Shown: positions 25,827-34,843, counted from the stretch's first letter. The stretch is 64,000 bases of DNA from Sporosarcina sp. HYO08 (GCF_001563475.1 NZ_LPUT01000001.1:496001-560000); one strand, 5' to 3'. The notes: a model not told the origin generated them from the sequence alone. Numbers and translations are program-made.

Positions 25827-25871
25827 TTCGCAAGCGGGCGCGATAATGGAATAAGAAAATGCGCCCTTTTT
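25827..25871 (+). repeat. Island repeat copy 8, complete form with terminator-like end
   Basis: This is the most complete copy: TTCGCAAGCGGGCGC, spacer, TGGAATAAGAAAAT, then GCGCCC and a T run. GGGCGC (25836-25841) and GCGCCC (25861-25866) pair across a 19-nt loop, giving a terminator-like hairpin 10 nt after the preceding gene's stop. Confidence 0.8.
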
Positions 25872-25923
25872 AAAAAATAAGGCTGTATTGTGAGGCAATG
25901 TCTGTAAAAACGGAGGTGGAATA

Positions 25924-26097
25924 ATGGGGAGTGCATCAGTAGTGGCTTTGTTTTCATTATTATTTACAATTATTTTACCAGTTGTAGTACTGATTTTTAT
26001 TTTAATTTGGATGTACCAAATTAAATCAAGCAATGAAACACAGGTTAACCAGAACCAAAAAATTATTCAGCTATTGAAAGAACTAAATGATAAGTAA
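25924..26097 (+). CDS. Small single-pass membrane protein
   Basis: A 57-residue protein. A long hydrophobic stretch (LFSLLFTIILPVVVLIFILI) spans residues 9-28. It is followed by a short polar tail that looks coiled-coil-like. A consensus GGAGGTGG site precedes the ATG. It is the last gene of the island before the final repeat copy. Function unknown. Confidence 0.65.
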   Translation: MGSASVVALFSLLFTIILPVVVLIFILIWMYQIKSSNETQVNQNQKIIQLLKELNDK

Positions 26098-26118
26098 TAT
26101 GGAAATAAAGTATTACTC

Positions 26119-26150
26119 TTCAACAATCGGGCAGTTATATTGAAAACTGG
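26119..26150 (+). repeat. Island repeat copy 9 (end of island)
   Basis: TTCAACAATCGGGCAGTT with a diverged right part. It closes the island: the next gene is the reverse-oriented conserved yqhQ. Confidence 0.65.
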
Positions 26151-26219
26151 ATCGCAGAACAGGATCAAACCTTACTTTGAAACCAAAAACGGAAGGCACC
26201 GTAACAGCGCCTTCCGATT

Positions 26220-27206
26220 TTAATTCACAGGAATTGTCGACGAAGATTCAGATGCGGAACTTGGAACTGTTTCCAACACTTCAACCCCGTAATCTTCAAT
26301 TTCCAATAATTTTTCAAAAGAAGCAATCGCGACTTCTACTTGCGTATCGTCCGGCTCTTTCGTTGTAATGAGCTGCAGCCATAGGCCTGGATACCCCAAA
26401 TATTTTAATACAGGGATATCACGCACAGCATTCGTCAGTTGCAACACTTCAAAAGATACACCGAGCACGACCGGAATGAGTAAAATACGGTTGACTAAAC
26501 GAAGCCAGAGCGGGTCCGTTGGTACAAGGAAGTAAATAAACATTCCGACGATGACCGTAAACAGCATGAAACTGCTGCCGCATCGATAATGTAATCTTGA
26601 TTGCGCCTGGACGTTTTCCACTGTTAAGGGCATCTTGTTTTCATACGCATTAATGACTTTATGCTCCGCCCCGTGGTATTGAAACACACGTTTAATGAGC
26701 GGTGTCATCGAAATTAAAGAGACATAACCAAGGAGCAGAATAAGCTTAAACAAACTTTCAAGCAAAATTTGCGCTGTTTTTCCTGGCGCAATCGATTGCA
26801 GCGCCTCTGCTAGGAAAACGGGAACGAGTGTAAACACGAACTTCCCAAATATAAAAGATAAAATCCCAACAACCGCCACGCCGAGGATCATTGTTAACTT
26901 TGACGGTTCTTCAGCCGGCTGACTTTCTTCTTCTCCGGGCATCACATCGTATCGGTCTGATGAAAAGGTCAAATGCTTCGACCCAATACCCGCAGACTCG
27001 ATCAATGCGACAATGCCTCTTACGAACGGAATTTTTTTCAATTTCGTGCGCAATTCATTTTTTTCTTTTCGTAAATGAAAATATTCAATAGAATCGTCTT
27101 TTCGACGAATGGCCGTTACAGTATGATCTTTTCCTCCAAACATGACACCTTCAACGAGTGCTTGGCCTCCGTATGCAGGAGATCGTTGTCCTTTACTCAT
27201 TGTCAT
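26220..27206 (-). CDS. yqhQ: DUF1385 membrane protein YqhQ
   Basis: A conserved membrane protein of 328 residues, matching YqhQ of Bacillus (DUF1385). It begins with AYGGQALVEGVMFGGKD, and FQYHGAEHKVINAYE lies near residue 190 with a conserved HGAEHK motif likely to bind a metal or cofactor. There are several transmembrane segments between residues 105 and 260. Its role is not established. The ATG at 27206 is used; an ATG at 27200 is possible. It diverges from the peptidase gene as in B. subtilis and marks the return to the conserved backbone. Confidence 0.88.
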   Translation of the reverse strand: MTMSKGQRSPAYGGQALVEGVMFGGKDHTVTAIRRKDDSIEYFHLRKEKNELRTKLKKIPFVRGIVALIESAGIGSKHLTFSSDRYDVMPGEEESQPAEEPSKLTMILGVAVVGILSFIFGKFVFTLVPVFLAEALQSIAPGKTAQILLESLFKLILLLGYVSLISMTPLIKRVFQYHGAEHKVINAYENKMPLTVENVQAQSRLHYRCGSSFMLFTVIVGMFIYFLVPTDPLWLRLVNRILLIPVVLGVSFEVLQLTNAVRDIPVLKYLGYPGLWLQLITTKEPDDTQVEVAIASFEKLLEIEDYGVEVLETVPSSASESSSTIPVN

Positions 27207-27458
27207 CCCACACTTTCTTTCAACTTACAAAATCTTATTCCCTTATTGTACTAAAAATTAAGGCTGCGCTCCACTTTGGAGGTTGTTTTTATTGAAACTA
27301 ATTTTTCATTAAAATTTCGAATTGGTTGATACTAGTTGAAAGTAAGAAATAAGTTGCTCCGAAAGTACGATATGATAAAATAAGGTAGAAAACGGTTAAG
27401 GAAAAAACGACCAAAGAAACATTTCCTTTCCATTTGAATGAAATGGGGTTTTTGAACA

Positions 27459-28517
27459 GTGAAACTGACAAAGTTGCGGGAAGCACTAAAAGAGCATAGT
27501 GTAGACGCATTGCTGATCACCAATCCGTACAATCGTCGCTATATGACGGGATTCACCGGTTCAGCAGGTGTGGCGCTCGTTTCGATGACCGATGCTGTGT
27601 TTATTACAGATTTTCGGTATACAGAACAAGCGGAAAAACAAATTGAAGGCTATCGAATTGTAGAACACAAAAAAACAATCATTGAAGAAGTCGCCGAACA
27701 AGCGAAACAAATGAATGTTCAAACGATTGGCTTCGAAAAAGACCACATGCCATTTGGTACATACGAACAATATCATGAAAAAGTAACAGCCGATCTCAAA
27801 CCTGTTTCAGGCATTGTGGAAAAACTTCGCATGGTTAAAACAGAAGATGAGCTTGTCATCTTAAAGCAAGCCGCCAAAATTGCAGATGATGCGTTCACGC
27901 ATATTTGTTCGTATATTAAGCCCGGCATCACGGAATTAGACGTGGCGACTGAATTAGAGTTTTTCATGCGTAAGCAAGGCGTAACTTCCTCATCGTTTGA
28001 CATTATTGTCGCATCGGGAATTCGCGGTGCATTGCCGCATGGTGTCGCTTCATCTAAGAAAATTGAATCAGGCGAACTTGTTACCTTGGATTTCGGTGCA
28101 CTTTACAACGGTTATATATCGGACATTACACGTACCGTGGCAGTCGGTGAACCATCTGAAAAGTTAAGGGGAATTTACGATGTGACACTCGCTGCACAAG
28201 AACTGGCATTAAAAATGATTAAACCGGGTATGACGGGCATAGAAGCAGATGCATTCGCACGCGACTATATTAAATCTAAAGGGTACGGTGAGCAATTTGG
28301 CCATTCAACGGGTCATGGAATTGGACTCGAAGTTCATGAAGGCCCTGCACTGTCGTTCCGTTCAGAAACTGTTTTGGTGCCGAACATGACGGTAACAGTA
28401 GAACCAGGCATTTATTTACCAGGCATTGGCGGCGTTCGAATTGAAGATGATATACTGATCACGGCAGATGGCAACGAACGCTTAACCCATTCCACAAAAG
28501 AATTACTCATTCTATAA
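27459..28517 (+). CDS. yqhT: Xaa-Pro aminopeptidase family protein YqhT
   Basis: A creatinase/aminopeptidase P-type M24 metallopeptidase of 352 residues. The metal ligands are visible: the first Asp in [11 protein letters not shown] and the second in SDITRTV, His in [14 protein letters not shown], Glu in [10 protein letters not shown] and the final Glu in RIEDDILI. Dipeptides or peptides with proline in the second position are the expected substrates. The start is GTG at 27459 with a weak ribosome site (ATGGGGTT). It lies 20 nt upstream of efp and is probably co-transcribed. Confidence 0.92.
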   Translation: MKLTKLREALKEHSVDALLITNPYNRRYMTGFTGSAGVALVSMTDAVFITDFRYTEQAEKQIEGYRIVEHKKTIIEEVAEQAKQMNVQTIGFEKDHMPFGTYEQYHEKVTADLKPVSGIVEKLRMVKTEDELVILKQAAKIADDAFTHICSYIKPGITELDVATELEFFMRKQGVTSSSFDIIVASGIRGALPHGVASSKKIESGELVTLDFGALYNGYISDITRTVAVGEPSEKLRGIYDVTLAAQELALKMIKPGMTGIEADAFARDYIKSKGYGEQFGHSTGHGIGLEVHEGPALSFRSETVLVPNMTVTVEPGIYLPGIGGVRIEDDILITADGNERLTHSTKELLIL

Positions 28518-28537
28518 TCACAATTGGAGGAAACAAC

Positions 28538-29095
28538 ATGATTTCAGTAAACGAATTTAGAACAGGACTTACAATCGAATTTGACGGCGACATTTGGCGT
28601 GTGATGGATTTCCAACACGTGAAACCTGGTAAAGGAGCAGCGTTTGTTCGCTCCAAACTGCGTAATCTGCGCACTGGAAACGTCAATGAAAAAACATTCC
28701 GTGCAGGTGAAAAAGTAGAAAGAGCACAAATTGACAACCGACGTATGCAATATTTATACGCAAATGGTGATGACCATGTATTCATGGACAATGAATCTTA
28801 CGAGCAAATCGAACTGCCATCTAGCCAAATCGAAGAAGAGTTAAATTACCTGAAAGAAAATATGGAAATTCATATTATTTCTTATAAAGGGGAAGTGCTC
28901 GGCGTAGAGCTTCCAATTACAGTAACACTCGAAGTAGTCGAAACAGAGCCCGGTATTAAAGGCGACACAGCGAGCGGCGGCTCAAAGCCGGCGAAAATGG
29001 AGACAGGACTCACAGTTCAAGTGCCATTTTTCGTAAACGTTGGCGATAAACTAATTATTAATACTGAAGAAGGCGAGTATGTGTCACGCGCATAA
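28538..29095 (+). CDS. efp: Translation elongation factor P
   Basis: EF-P rescues ribosomes stalled at polyproline. The 185-residue protein has the three-domain length of the family. The loop tip reads [20 protein letters not shown], and the lysine in PGKG near residue 32 is the position modified in other bacteria. [20 protein letters not shown] lies near the C-terminus. A clear TGGAGG site precedes the ATG. A terminator follows at 29115. Confidence 0.97.
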   Translation: MISVNEFRTGLTIEFDGDIWRVMDFQHVKPGKGAAFVRSKLRNLRTGNVNEKTFRAGEKVERAQIDNRRMQYLYANGDDHVFMDNESYEQIELPSSQIEEELNYLKENMEIHIISYKGEVLGVELPITVTLEVVETEPGIKGDTASGGSKPAKMETGLTVQVPFFVNVGDKLIINTEEGEYVSRA

Positions 29096-29114
29096 TCGAT
29101 CTATTGCATTCCAA

Positions 29115-29153
29115 AACACTTTGTTCCTTGCAAAAAGGAGCAAAGTGTTTTTT
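29115..29153 (+). terminator. Terminator after efp
   Basis: AACACTTTGTTCCTT pairs with AAGGAGCAAAGTGTT and runs into a T tract. It separates efp from the sporulation operon. Confidence 0.9.
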
Positions 29154-29181
29154 CATATCTAAAACCATTTGTACATAGGTT
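29154..29181 (+). promoter_or_regulatory. Candidate sigma-E promoter for the spoIIIA operon
   Basis: CATATCT at 29154-29160 and CATAGGTT at 29174-29181 with a 13-bp spacer resemble the sigma-E -35 and -10 elements (ATATT-type and CATACAAT-type), each imperfect. It lies right upstream of spoIIIAC, where the mother-cell promoter is needed in this shortened operon. Confidence 0.4.
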
Positions 29182-29202
29182 GGAGCATGGGGGGAGTACA
29201 CG

Positions 29203-29412
29203 ATGGAATTGACGGATCTATTACGAATTGCCGGAATTGGCCTTGTCATTGGCTTATTACATATTTTCTTCGAGCAAACCGGCAAAAAAGAATTTTCCTT
29301 TTTTCTATTTTTCTTAGCTTACATTTATATTACAGCCGAAATGCTTCGCTTCCTTAGAATTTTCTTCACGGAAATCTCTGAGTTTTTCCAATGGCTGTCC
29401 ATGACGGTGTAA
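29203..29412 (+). CDS. spoIIIAC: Stage III sporulation protein AC
   Basis: A 69-residue protein with two transmembrane helices and the conserved GKKEFSFF connecting region near residue 28. It is a membrane component of the mother-cell side of the SpoIIIA-SpoIIQ channel. Translation starts at ATG 29203 with a GGGGGGAG site. In most Bacilli it is the third gene of the operon; here it is the first. The spoIIIAA ATPase and spoIIIAB genes are not between it and efp. Confidence 0.93.
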   Translation: MELTDLLRIAGIGLVIGLLHIFFEQTGKKEFSFFLFFLAYIYITAEMLRFLRIFFTEISEFFQWLSMTV

Positions 29413-29790
29413 ATGATCACACTATTTCAAGTCATCGTTGTATTTCTAGTTCTCCTCTTACTTTCATTTGCGGCACCGAAATTGCATCCTATTTTATATG
29501 TCTCTATTTTTTTCTTTTTTCTCTTACATTTATTGATCACTGTCATTATGCCTTTTGGCAAGACGTTTGCTAAATTGTTCGAACCGTTGCCAGATCCATT
29601 CGCGAAGCTGCTCATCGGAAGTGTTCTGCTTTACTATTTATCGGAATTGATCGCGAAGCATATGGCTGAAGCGGGCTATGCTTCGCTCGCTGCGCTCTCT
29701 CATTTCGCTGTAAAAATTGCCATTCTGACACTATGGATTCAGCAAACATCGGCCGTAATTAAACTACTTTCATCGCTACTATCTAAATGA
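29413..29790 (+). CDS. spoIIIAD: Stage III sporulation protein AD
   Basis: A 125-residue, four-helix membrane component of the SpoIIIA channel. It starts directly after the spoIIIAC stop codon. The conserved middle part YYLSELIAKHMAEAGYASLA corresponds to the IAEFGAQLTKDAG region of other Bacilli. It is slightly shorter than the B. subtilis protein. Confidence 0.92.
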   Translation: MITLFQVIVVFLVLLLLSFAAPKLHPILYVSIFFFFLLHLLITVIMPFGKTFAKLFEPLPDPFAKLLIGSVLLYYLSELIAKHMAEAGYASLAALSHFAVKIAILTLWIQQTSAVIKLLSSLLSK

Positions 29791-29806
29791 ATGGACGGGG
29801 CATGAC

Positions 29807-30706
29807 ATGATTGCTTTTTTTCAAAACATTGTGGGGTCTGTCTTAAATAATTTTATCATCGTCATCATTGCGACCTTAATGGCACTATTTATTGATTTTC
29901 TATTTCCAACTTTTTCGAAGTGGACAAGAATGTTCTTGCTTTTCATCGTCATTACGATCGTGCTGCAACCTGCATTTGAACATTTGGTGCTCATTCAAAA
30001 GATCGCTCATTCGATCTCGATGACATTCTTATCCATTTATCCCGTTTTAACGGCAGCGATGATTGCTTCTGGTGGGGCATTCGGCATGTTAAACTTCCAG
30101 CCCGCCATGCTGCTCTTCGCAAATGGTGCTGTTTTTTTAACGGAACGGCTGCTCATCCCATTATTGACAGCTGCTATTGTATTAGATTTAGCATCGAGAT
30201 TATTGCCGGAAGTGTCGTTTAGTAAAATGTCCGATCTCATTCGGACAACCCTGCTTGGCCTCGTTTCGGCTCTCGTCACAGCTTATTCAATTTTCATCAC
30301 AACAGGCGGAACAATGTCTTGGGCGATGTCTGGATTTGCAAGTGAACCGATTAAAGAGCTTGTGCGGCAAAATGTTCCATTCATCGGCTCATTCATGACG
30401 GAAAGTCTAGGGGCGATTGGCAAGTATTCATCCGGCGCGGCCATTTTCGCTGGCGGCTGGCTCATTACGAGTATTTGGACAATCGCGTTGGTGCCTACGT
30501 TAAAAACACTTTTTACCGCTTTTTTATATCGTTGGACTGCCGCGCTCATTGAACCATTTGCAGACGAAGATATTACAGGCGTTTTGGACGATATTGGCAA
30601 AACGTTATTCGTCCTCTGTGCCGTATCTTTTCTCATTGCATTCGCACTGATTTACACTGCATTATTTACAGTTATTCTTGTCAAATTAATCACGACAATG
30701 AAATGA
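29807..30706 (+). CDS. spoIIIAE: Stage III sporulation protein AE, shortened
   Basis: A polytopic membrane protein of 299 residues, the largest membrane part of the SpoIIIA channel. The B. subtilis protein is about 399 residues, and the missing part is mainly the N-terminal signal and extracytoplasmic region. The core with TLLGLVSALVTAYSIFITTG and SSGAAIFAGGW is kept. The start has only a GGACGGGGCATG site. It overlaps the next frame by ATGA. Confidence 0.88.
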   Translation: MIAFFQNIVGSVLNNFIIVIIATLMALFIDFLFPTFSKWTRMFLLFIVITIVLQPAFEHLVLIQKIAHSISMTFLSIYPVLTAAMIASGGAFGMLNFQPAMLLFANGAVFLTERLLIPLLTAAIVLDLASRLLPEVSFSKMSDLIRTTLLGLVSALVTAYSIFITTGGTMSWAMSGFASEPIKELVRQNVPFIGSFMTESLGAIGKYSSGAAIFAGGWLITSIWTIALVPTLKTLFTAFLYRWTAALIEPFADEDITGVLDDIGKTLFVLCAVSFLIAFALIYTALFTVILVKLITTMK

Positions 30707-30879
30707 GGGGAAACGATGGAATCTTTCTAAGCGGCGTTGTGCTCATTACGATTTTATCAGCGACGATTTTGCTAGTTGTACCGGATGATGTGGCGGATGA
30801 GCTCATTCCAATTGTTAAACTCGCGATGGGGATTTGGATTCTCCGCTCACTCTTAAATTTTTTTGGTCATAGCCTTTGA
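30703..30879 (+). CDS. spoIIIAF: SpoIIIAF-like protein, reduced to its membrane segment
   Basis: A 58-codon frame starts with an ATGA overlap at the end of spoIIIAE. It has two hydrophobic stretches (SGVVLITILSATILLVVP and VKLAMGIWILRSLLNFF), like the N-terminal membrane hairpin of SpoIIIAF (about 206 residues in B. subtilis), but lacks the soluble domain. Position in the operon and pattern support the identification. It could be a functional minimal form or a decaying remnant. Confidence 0.65.
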   Translation: MRGNDGIFLSGVVLITILSATILLVVPDDVADELIPIVKLAMGIWILRSLLNFFGHSL

Positions 30880-30949
30880 TGAAAATGCATAAAATGAATC
30901 ATTGATGACAGGTAAATAGCCGGCTCAATGAGTGAAAATGGTGATGTGA

Positions 30950-31375
30950 TTGGAAAAACCAAAACGGAAATTTCATATGATTCTTGTCGCGGCTGTCATT
31001 GTCTTTGTCATCATTTTCATCAATTCCAGCCTTGGCGGAATCGGGGGGGAGAAAGAGCAGAAGAAGGAAAGTCGGGAGCTTGCGGCATTAGAGGAAACAT
31101 TGATGCAAATTGAAGGAATCGGTGACATCCAATTATATTTTCATTATAAAAATGGTGAAAGTGCTGATCCACTGTCCGATTACTTCTCTCCAGCTACTGC
31201 ATCGTCTAAGAAGGGGAACGATCTGCAAGGCATTCTTGTCGTAGCGGAAGGTGCGGGAGATCTCAAAATTCAGAGCAGGCTATCTAGTATATTATCAACC
31301 GTGCTTCAGTTGCCCGAACATCGCATCGTCATCGTTGAAATGAAGAAAAGGGGGAACACAAATGAAAACGAATAA
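30950..31375 (+). CDS. spoIIIAG: Stage III sporulation protein AG, shortened
   Basis: A membrane-anchored ring-forming component of the SpoIIIA channel: a transmembrane helix (ILVAAVIVFVIIFINSSLGG) and a ring-building domain with IEGIGDIQLYFHYKNG and LSTVLQLPEHRIVIVEMKK. It is 141 residues; the B. subtilis protein is about 229, so much of the linker and beta-barrel-forming insert is missing. The start is TTG at 30950 with a weak ribosome site. The end overlaps spoIIIAH. Confidence 0.85.
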   Translation: MEKPKRKFHMILVAAVIVFVIIFINSSLGGIGGEKEQKKESRELAALEETLMQIEGIGDIQLYFHYKNGESADPLSDYFSPATASSKKGNDLQGILVVAEGAGDLKIQSRLSSILSTVLQLPEHRIVIVEMKKRGNTNENE

Positions 31376-31910
31376 GCGAACAGTTTGGTTTTTAACATTG
31401 TTAAGCCTAGTCGCAGTCATTTCCATCTATTACGTAAAAGAAAAAGCACCCATGCCGTTTGACGGGATTGCGATCTTCTCTAAAGAAACGAGGGATGCAA
31501 CAAATCTTACTGAAAAGGCGAGCGACCCGACAAAAACAACGCCGGTCTTTGCAGAAGGGGTCTTATTTGAAGAGATGCGCATGCAAGTACGCGATGAACG
31601 AAGTCAAATTAAAGATCAGTTGACGGATAAGATGCTATCTTCGGATTATACGTCTGAAGAAAAGAATGCCGCTTTTGATGAAATGGCTAAAATGACAAAA
31701 CAAGAATCAGCTGAAGCGTTAATGGAAATGCAAATTAAAGCGCTCGGCTATCCCGATGCTTTCGTAAGAAAGGATGAAGGGAAAGTAAATGTCACTGTTC
31801 TCTCTTCAGAGGATGGTCATTCCGCGGAAATGGCAGAAGAAATTATCCACTATGTGAAGACAAGTTGGGAAGATGCGCAAGTCGTACAAGTTGACTTCAC
31901 TGGTGATTGA
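31362..31910 (+). CDS. spoIIIAH: Stage III sporulation protein AH
   Basis: A single-pass membrane protein of 182 residues (B. subtilis about 218) whose ring-building domain binds SpoIIQ from the forespore across the intermembrane space. Transmembrane helix TVWFLTLLSLVAVISIYYV, then a helical linker and the domain with ALGYPDAFVRKDEGKVNVTV. It starts at an ATG inside the end of spoIIIAG behind AAGGGGGAA. A terminator follows. Confidence 0.92.
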   Translation: MKTNKRTVWFLTLLSLVAVISIYYVKEKAPMPFDGIAIFSKETRDATNLTEKASDPTKTTPVFAEGVLFEEMRMQVRDERSQIKDQLTDKMLSSDYTSEEKNAAFDEMAKMTKQESAEALMEMQIKALGYPDAFVRKDEGKVNVTVLSSEDGHSAEMAEEIIHYVKTSWEDAQVVQVDFTGD

Positions 31911-31924
31911 CCGATATAGAAACG

Positions 31925-31954
31925 AAAAGCCCTGTAAAAAAAGGGCTTTTTTTT
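31925..31954 (+). terminator. Terminator of the spoIIIA operon
   Basis: AAAGCCCT and AGGGCTTT arms are followed by a run of T residues, 15 nt after the spoIIIAH stop codon. Confidence 0.92.
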
Positions 31955-32038
31955 GATCAAATTGCCCATATCTGTTTCAAAAAGGAAGGAAAACGTCTAA
32001 TATAGAGTAGAAGATCATTAAAGTCAGGAGAATCGATT

Positions 32039-32539
32039 ATGTTGAAAATTCAGGAGATCCGTGAAATTATTAAACTCATTGATCAATCTTCAATTGAAAA
32101 GTTTTCATTTGAATCAGAAGGAACGAAAATTAAATTAGAAAAAAATAGTGGGAAACAAGCAACAGCTATTATACAAGAGACAGTTGCAGCACCAATTGTT
32201 CAGCGGGAAGTCGTCGCGGCCCCTCAGCCACAAGTCCAAGCAGTTCAAGAAGAAGTGCCTGTACAAGCACCGGTTGAAACAGCTGCAAATGATGCATCAC
32301 TACATAAAATCACTTCGCCGATGGTTGGTACTTTTTACGCATCATCTTCACCCGATACACCGCCATACGTACAAAAAGGTGACAAAGTACAAGCCGATTC
32401 CGTTGTTTGTATCGTTGAGGCAATGAAGTTATTCAATGAAATCGAAGCGGAAATTTCAGGGGAAATTGTTGAAGTGCTTGTCAACGACGGACAACTAGTG
32501 GAATACGGACAACCCCTCTTCCTTGTAAAAGCAAATTGA
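32039..32539 (+). CDS. accB: Biotin carboxyl carrier protein of acetyl-CoA carboxylase
   Basis: This protein carries the biotin of acetyl-CoA carboxylase for malonyl-CoA synthesis. The biotinylated lysine lies in [13 protein letters not shown] near residue 132. A Pro/Ala/Gln-rich flexible linker spans about residues 50-90. Length is 166. A CAGGAG site precedes the ATG. It is the first gene of the accB-accC operon, with accC starting 14 nt downstream. Confidence 0.97.
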   Translation: MLKIQEIREIIKLIDQSSIEKFSFESEGTKIKLEKNSGKQATAIIQETVAAPIVQREVVAAPQPQVQAVQEEVPVQAPVETAANDASLHKITSPMVGTFYASSSPDTPPYVQKGDKVQADSVVCIVEAMKLFNEIEAEISGEIVEVLVNDGQLVEYGQPLFLVKAN

Positions 32540-32553
32540 GGAGGTTTTTGTAA

Positions 32554-33900
32554 ATGAAAAAAATATTAATCGCCAACCGTGGTGAAATTGCGGTTCGTAT
32601 TATTCGCGCGTGTAAAGAACTTGGGATTCAAACGGTTGCAGTTTATTCCGAAGCCGATCAAGAAGCGTTGCATGTAGAACTTGCGGATGAAGCGTATTGC
32701 ATCGGCTCTAAGCTGTCAAAAGACAGCTATTTAAATTTTTCCAATATTATTAGTATCGCCAAGCTTACAGGCTGTGACGGCATTCACCCGGGTTACGGAT
32801 TTCTGGCTGAAAATGCAGACTTTGCGGAGCTTTGTGAAGAAGTCAATATTGAATTTATCGGTCCAACTTCAGATGCGATTTCGCAAATGGGCACAAAAGA
32901 CGTTGCACGTGACACAATGGAGCGAGCTGGTGTGCCAATTGTTCCAGGGTCAGACGGCATTGTCGCCGATGCAGACGAAGCGCTCCAAATTGCAGAGGTT
33001 ATCGGTTTTCCGGTCATCATTAAAGCAACAGCAGGCGGCGGCGGAAAAGGGATTCGTATTGCAAAAGATCGTGAAGAATTGATAAAAGGCATTTCGATTA
33101 CGCAAAAAGAAGCAGCAGCGGCTTTTGGCAACCCAGGCGTCTATATCGAAAAATATATTGAAGTGTTCCGCCACGTTGAAGTACAAGTACTTGCTGATAA
33201 ATTTGGTCATACGATTCATCTTGGAGAGCGTGACTGCTCTATCCAGCGCCGTATGCAAAAGCTTGTGGAGGAAGGGCCATCACCTGCTTTAACACCTGAG
33301 CTTCGCAAGGAGATGGGGGAAGCAGCAGTGAAAGCAGCGCAAGCTGTCAATTACGAGGGTGCGGGAACGGTTGAATTTATTTTTGATCATATCAATCAGC
33401 AGTTTTACTTTATGGAAATGAACACACGTATCCAAGTTGAACATCCGGTGACAGAAATGATTACGGGTGTTGATTTGATCAAAGAACAGCTGAAAATTGC
33501 GTCGGGCAGGGAATTATCGATTCGACAAGAAGACATTAAGATCAACGGCTGGTCTATTGAGTGCCGGATCAACGCTGAAAACCCTTATAAAAACTTCATG
33601 CCATCACCAGGTAAAGTAACGATGTACTTACCGCCGGGCGGTTTAGGCGTGCGCGTTGATTCTGCCATGTATACGGGGTATACAATCCCACCGTTTTACG
33701 ATTCTATGGTAGCGAAGCTCATTGTCCATGCCGAGACGCGGGAAGAAGCGGTTAAACGGATGAAAAGAGCTTTGGAGGAATTTGTCATCGAAGGTGTTGA
33801 AACGACAATTCCTTTCCATTTGCATTTAATGGATCATGAAGTTTTCCAATCGGGAGATTTTGATACGAAGTTTCTTGAGAAACATTCAGTTCTGGACTAA
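32554..33900 (+). CDS. accC: Biotin carboxylase of acetyl-CoA carboxylase
   Basis: ATP-grasp enzyme that carboxylates the biotin on AccB. Visible motifs are the N-terminal [20 protein letters not shown], the glycine-rich ATP loop [13 protein letters not shown] near residue 162 and [14 protein letters not shown] near 290 with the catalytic Arg and Glu. At 448 residues it is full length. A GAGGAGG site precedes the ATG. The accA and accD genes are not in the window. Confidence 0.97.
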   Translation: MKKILIANRGEIAVRIIRACKELGIQTVAVYSEADQEALHVELADEAYCIGSKLSKDSYLNFSNIISIAKLTGCDGIHPGYGFLAENADFAELCEEVNIEFIGPTSDAISQMGTKDVARDTMERAGVPIVPGSDGIVADADEALQIAEVIGFPVIIKATAGGGGKGIRIAKDREELIKGISITQKEAAAAFGNPGVYIEKYIEVFRHVEVQVLADKFGHTIHLGERDCSIQRRMQKLVEEGPSPALTPELRKEMGEAAVKAAQAVNYEGAGTVEFIFDHINQQFYFMEMNTRIQVEHPVTEMITGVDLIKEQLKIASGRELSIRQEDIKINGWSIECRINAENPYKNFMPSPGKVTMYLPPGGLGVRVDSAMYTGYTIPPFYDSMVAKLIVHAETREEAVKRMKRALEEFVIEGVETTIPFHLHLMDHEVFQSGDFDTKFLEKHSVLD

Positions 33901-33915
33901 GAAAGGAGAATTCGA

Positions 33916-34320
33916 ATGGTTGAAAAAAAAATTCCATCATTCGTTGGAATGGCTCCGACAGGGGATGCGAAGCTGGGGCGTATTCAGCTTGCACCCGAAG
34001 TTCTTGAAGTGATTATTGGCATCGCCGCCGGGGAAGTGAAAGGCGTTGTGAGAACGCAAGGGAATTTTGCGGCAGGCGTTGCGGAGAAATTAGGAAAAGT
34101 GATGTACGGAAAAGGTGTGAAAACGCTATGGACAGAAGACGGCTTAATCATAGATGTTTACTGCGTGTTGGAATATGGCGTGAGCATACCTGCTGTTGCT
34201 GAGGAAATTCAACATGAAATTAGGCACACCATTTTCCATATGACATCGCTTGAGACAAAAGAAGTTAATGTCCATATCACAGGTATCGAACCTGAAGCGG
34301 TAGATTTGACTACTCGTTAA
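33916..34320 (+). CDS. yqhY: Asp23/Gls24 family protein YqhY
   Basis: A 134-residue Asp23/Gls24 (alkaline shock) family protein with IQLAPEVLEVIIGIAAGEVKGVV near residue 25 and VNVHITGIE at the end. In Bacillus, yqhY is linked to accBC and its loss disturbs acetyl-CoA carboxylase control. Here the gap to accC is only 15 nt, so it is probably co-transcribed. A GAAAGGAG site precedes the ATG. Confidence 0.93.
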   Translation: MVEKKIPSFVGMAPTGDAKLGRIQLAPEVLEVIIGIAAGEVKGVVRTQGNFAAGVAEKLGKVMYGKGVKTLWTEDGLIIDVYCVLEYGVSIPAVAEEIQHEIRHTIFHMTSLETKEVNVHITGIEPEAVDLTTR

Positions 34321-34329
34321 GCATGGGAT

Positions 34330-34356
34330 AAGCATCGTCCAATTGGATGATGCTTT
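34330..34356 (+). terminator. Terminator after yqhY
   Basis: AAGCATCGTCC pairs with GGATGATGCTT (one G-U pair) around a short loop, then TTCAT. The T run is short. Confidence 0.7.
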
Positions 34357-34465
34357 TCATCTTGCGAATGTATGGCTGGAGATTGAATTTGTCACACTAT
34401 ATCTTGATGGTCGCTTTGTGATATGATATTGCATTAGAGATATGGTAGTGAAGGAGAAAAAAATT

Positions 34466-34843
34466 ATGAAACGACGAGAAGCACGTGAAAAGGCGATTCA
34501 GACACTATTTCAGCTTGAAAATACGGATCTTTCGCTTGATGAAGCGATTGCCTATATTACAGAGAAGCCCATGGATCGGTTTTATGAACAAATTGTCCGT
34601 GGAACAGTAGAGAGAAAAGAAGAAATTGACGAAACACTCGTTGGAAAACTAGAAAATTGGTCATTAGATCGCCTTCCTAAAATTGAGCGAACCGTCTTGC
34701 GACTTGCTGCCTACGAATTGCTTTACCAAGAAACACCGCATAAAGTCATCTTAAATGAGGCAATCGAGCTATGTAAAACATTTAGCGATGAAAAAGCAGG
34801 TCGATTTGTGAACGGTGTCCTATCAAAGTTTGAAGAAAAATAA
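34466..34843 (+). CDS. nusB: Transcription antitermination protein NusB
   Basis: A small helical RNA-binding factor that, with NusE (S10), aids antitermination of rRNA operons. It begins with [16 protein letters not shown] and ends with [13 protein letters not shown], both family hallmarks. The ATG at 34466 follows AAGGAG; an upstream GTG or ATG is less likely. It is 125 residues, close to the normal size. folD starts 23 nt downstream. Confidence 0.95.
   Translation: MKRREAREKAIQTLFQLENTDLSLDEAIAYITEKPMDRFYEQIVRGTVERKEEIDETLVGKLENWSLDRLPKIERTVLRLAAYELLYQETPHKVILNEAIELCKTFSDEKAGRFVNGVLSKFEEK

Noticed and set aside
21474..26150. CRISPR array
   Set aside because: The repeats are imperfect, spaced by whole genes and not by 30-40 nt spacers, and no cas genes are near.
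21474..26150. Classical integron attC sites
   Set aside because: I do not see the conserved RYYYAAC and GTTRRRY boxes at the repeat ends and no integrase gene lies in the window. The resemblance is in layout only.
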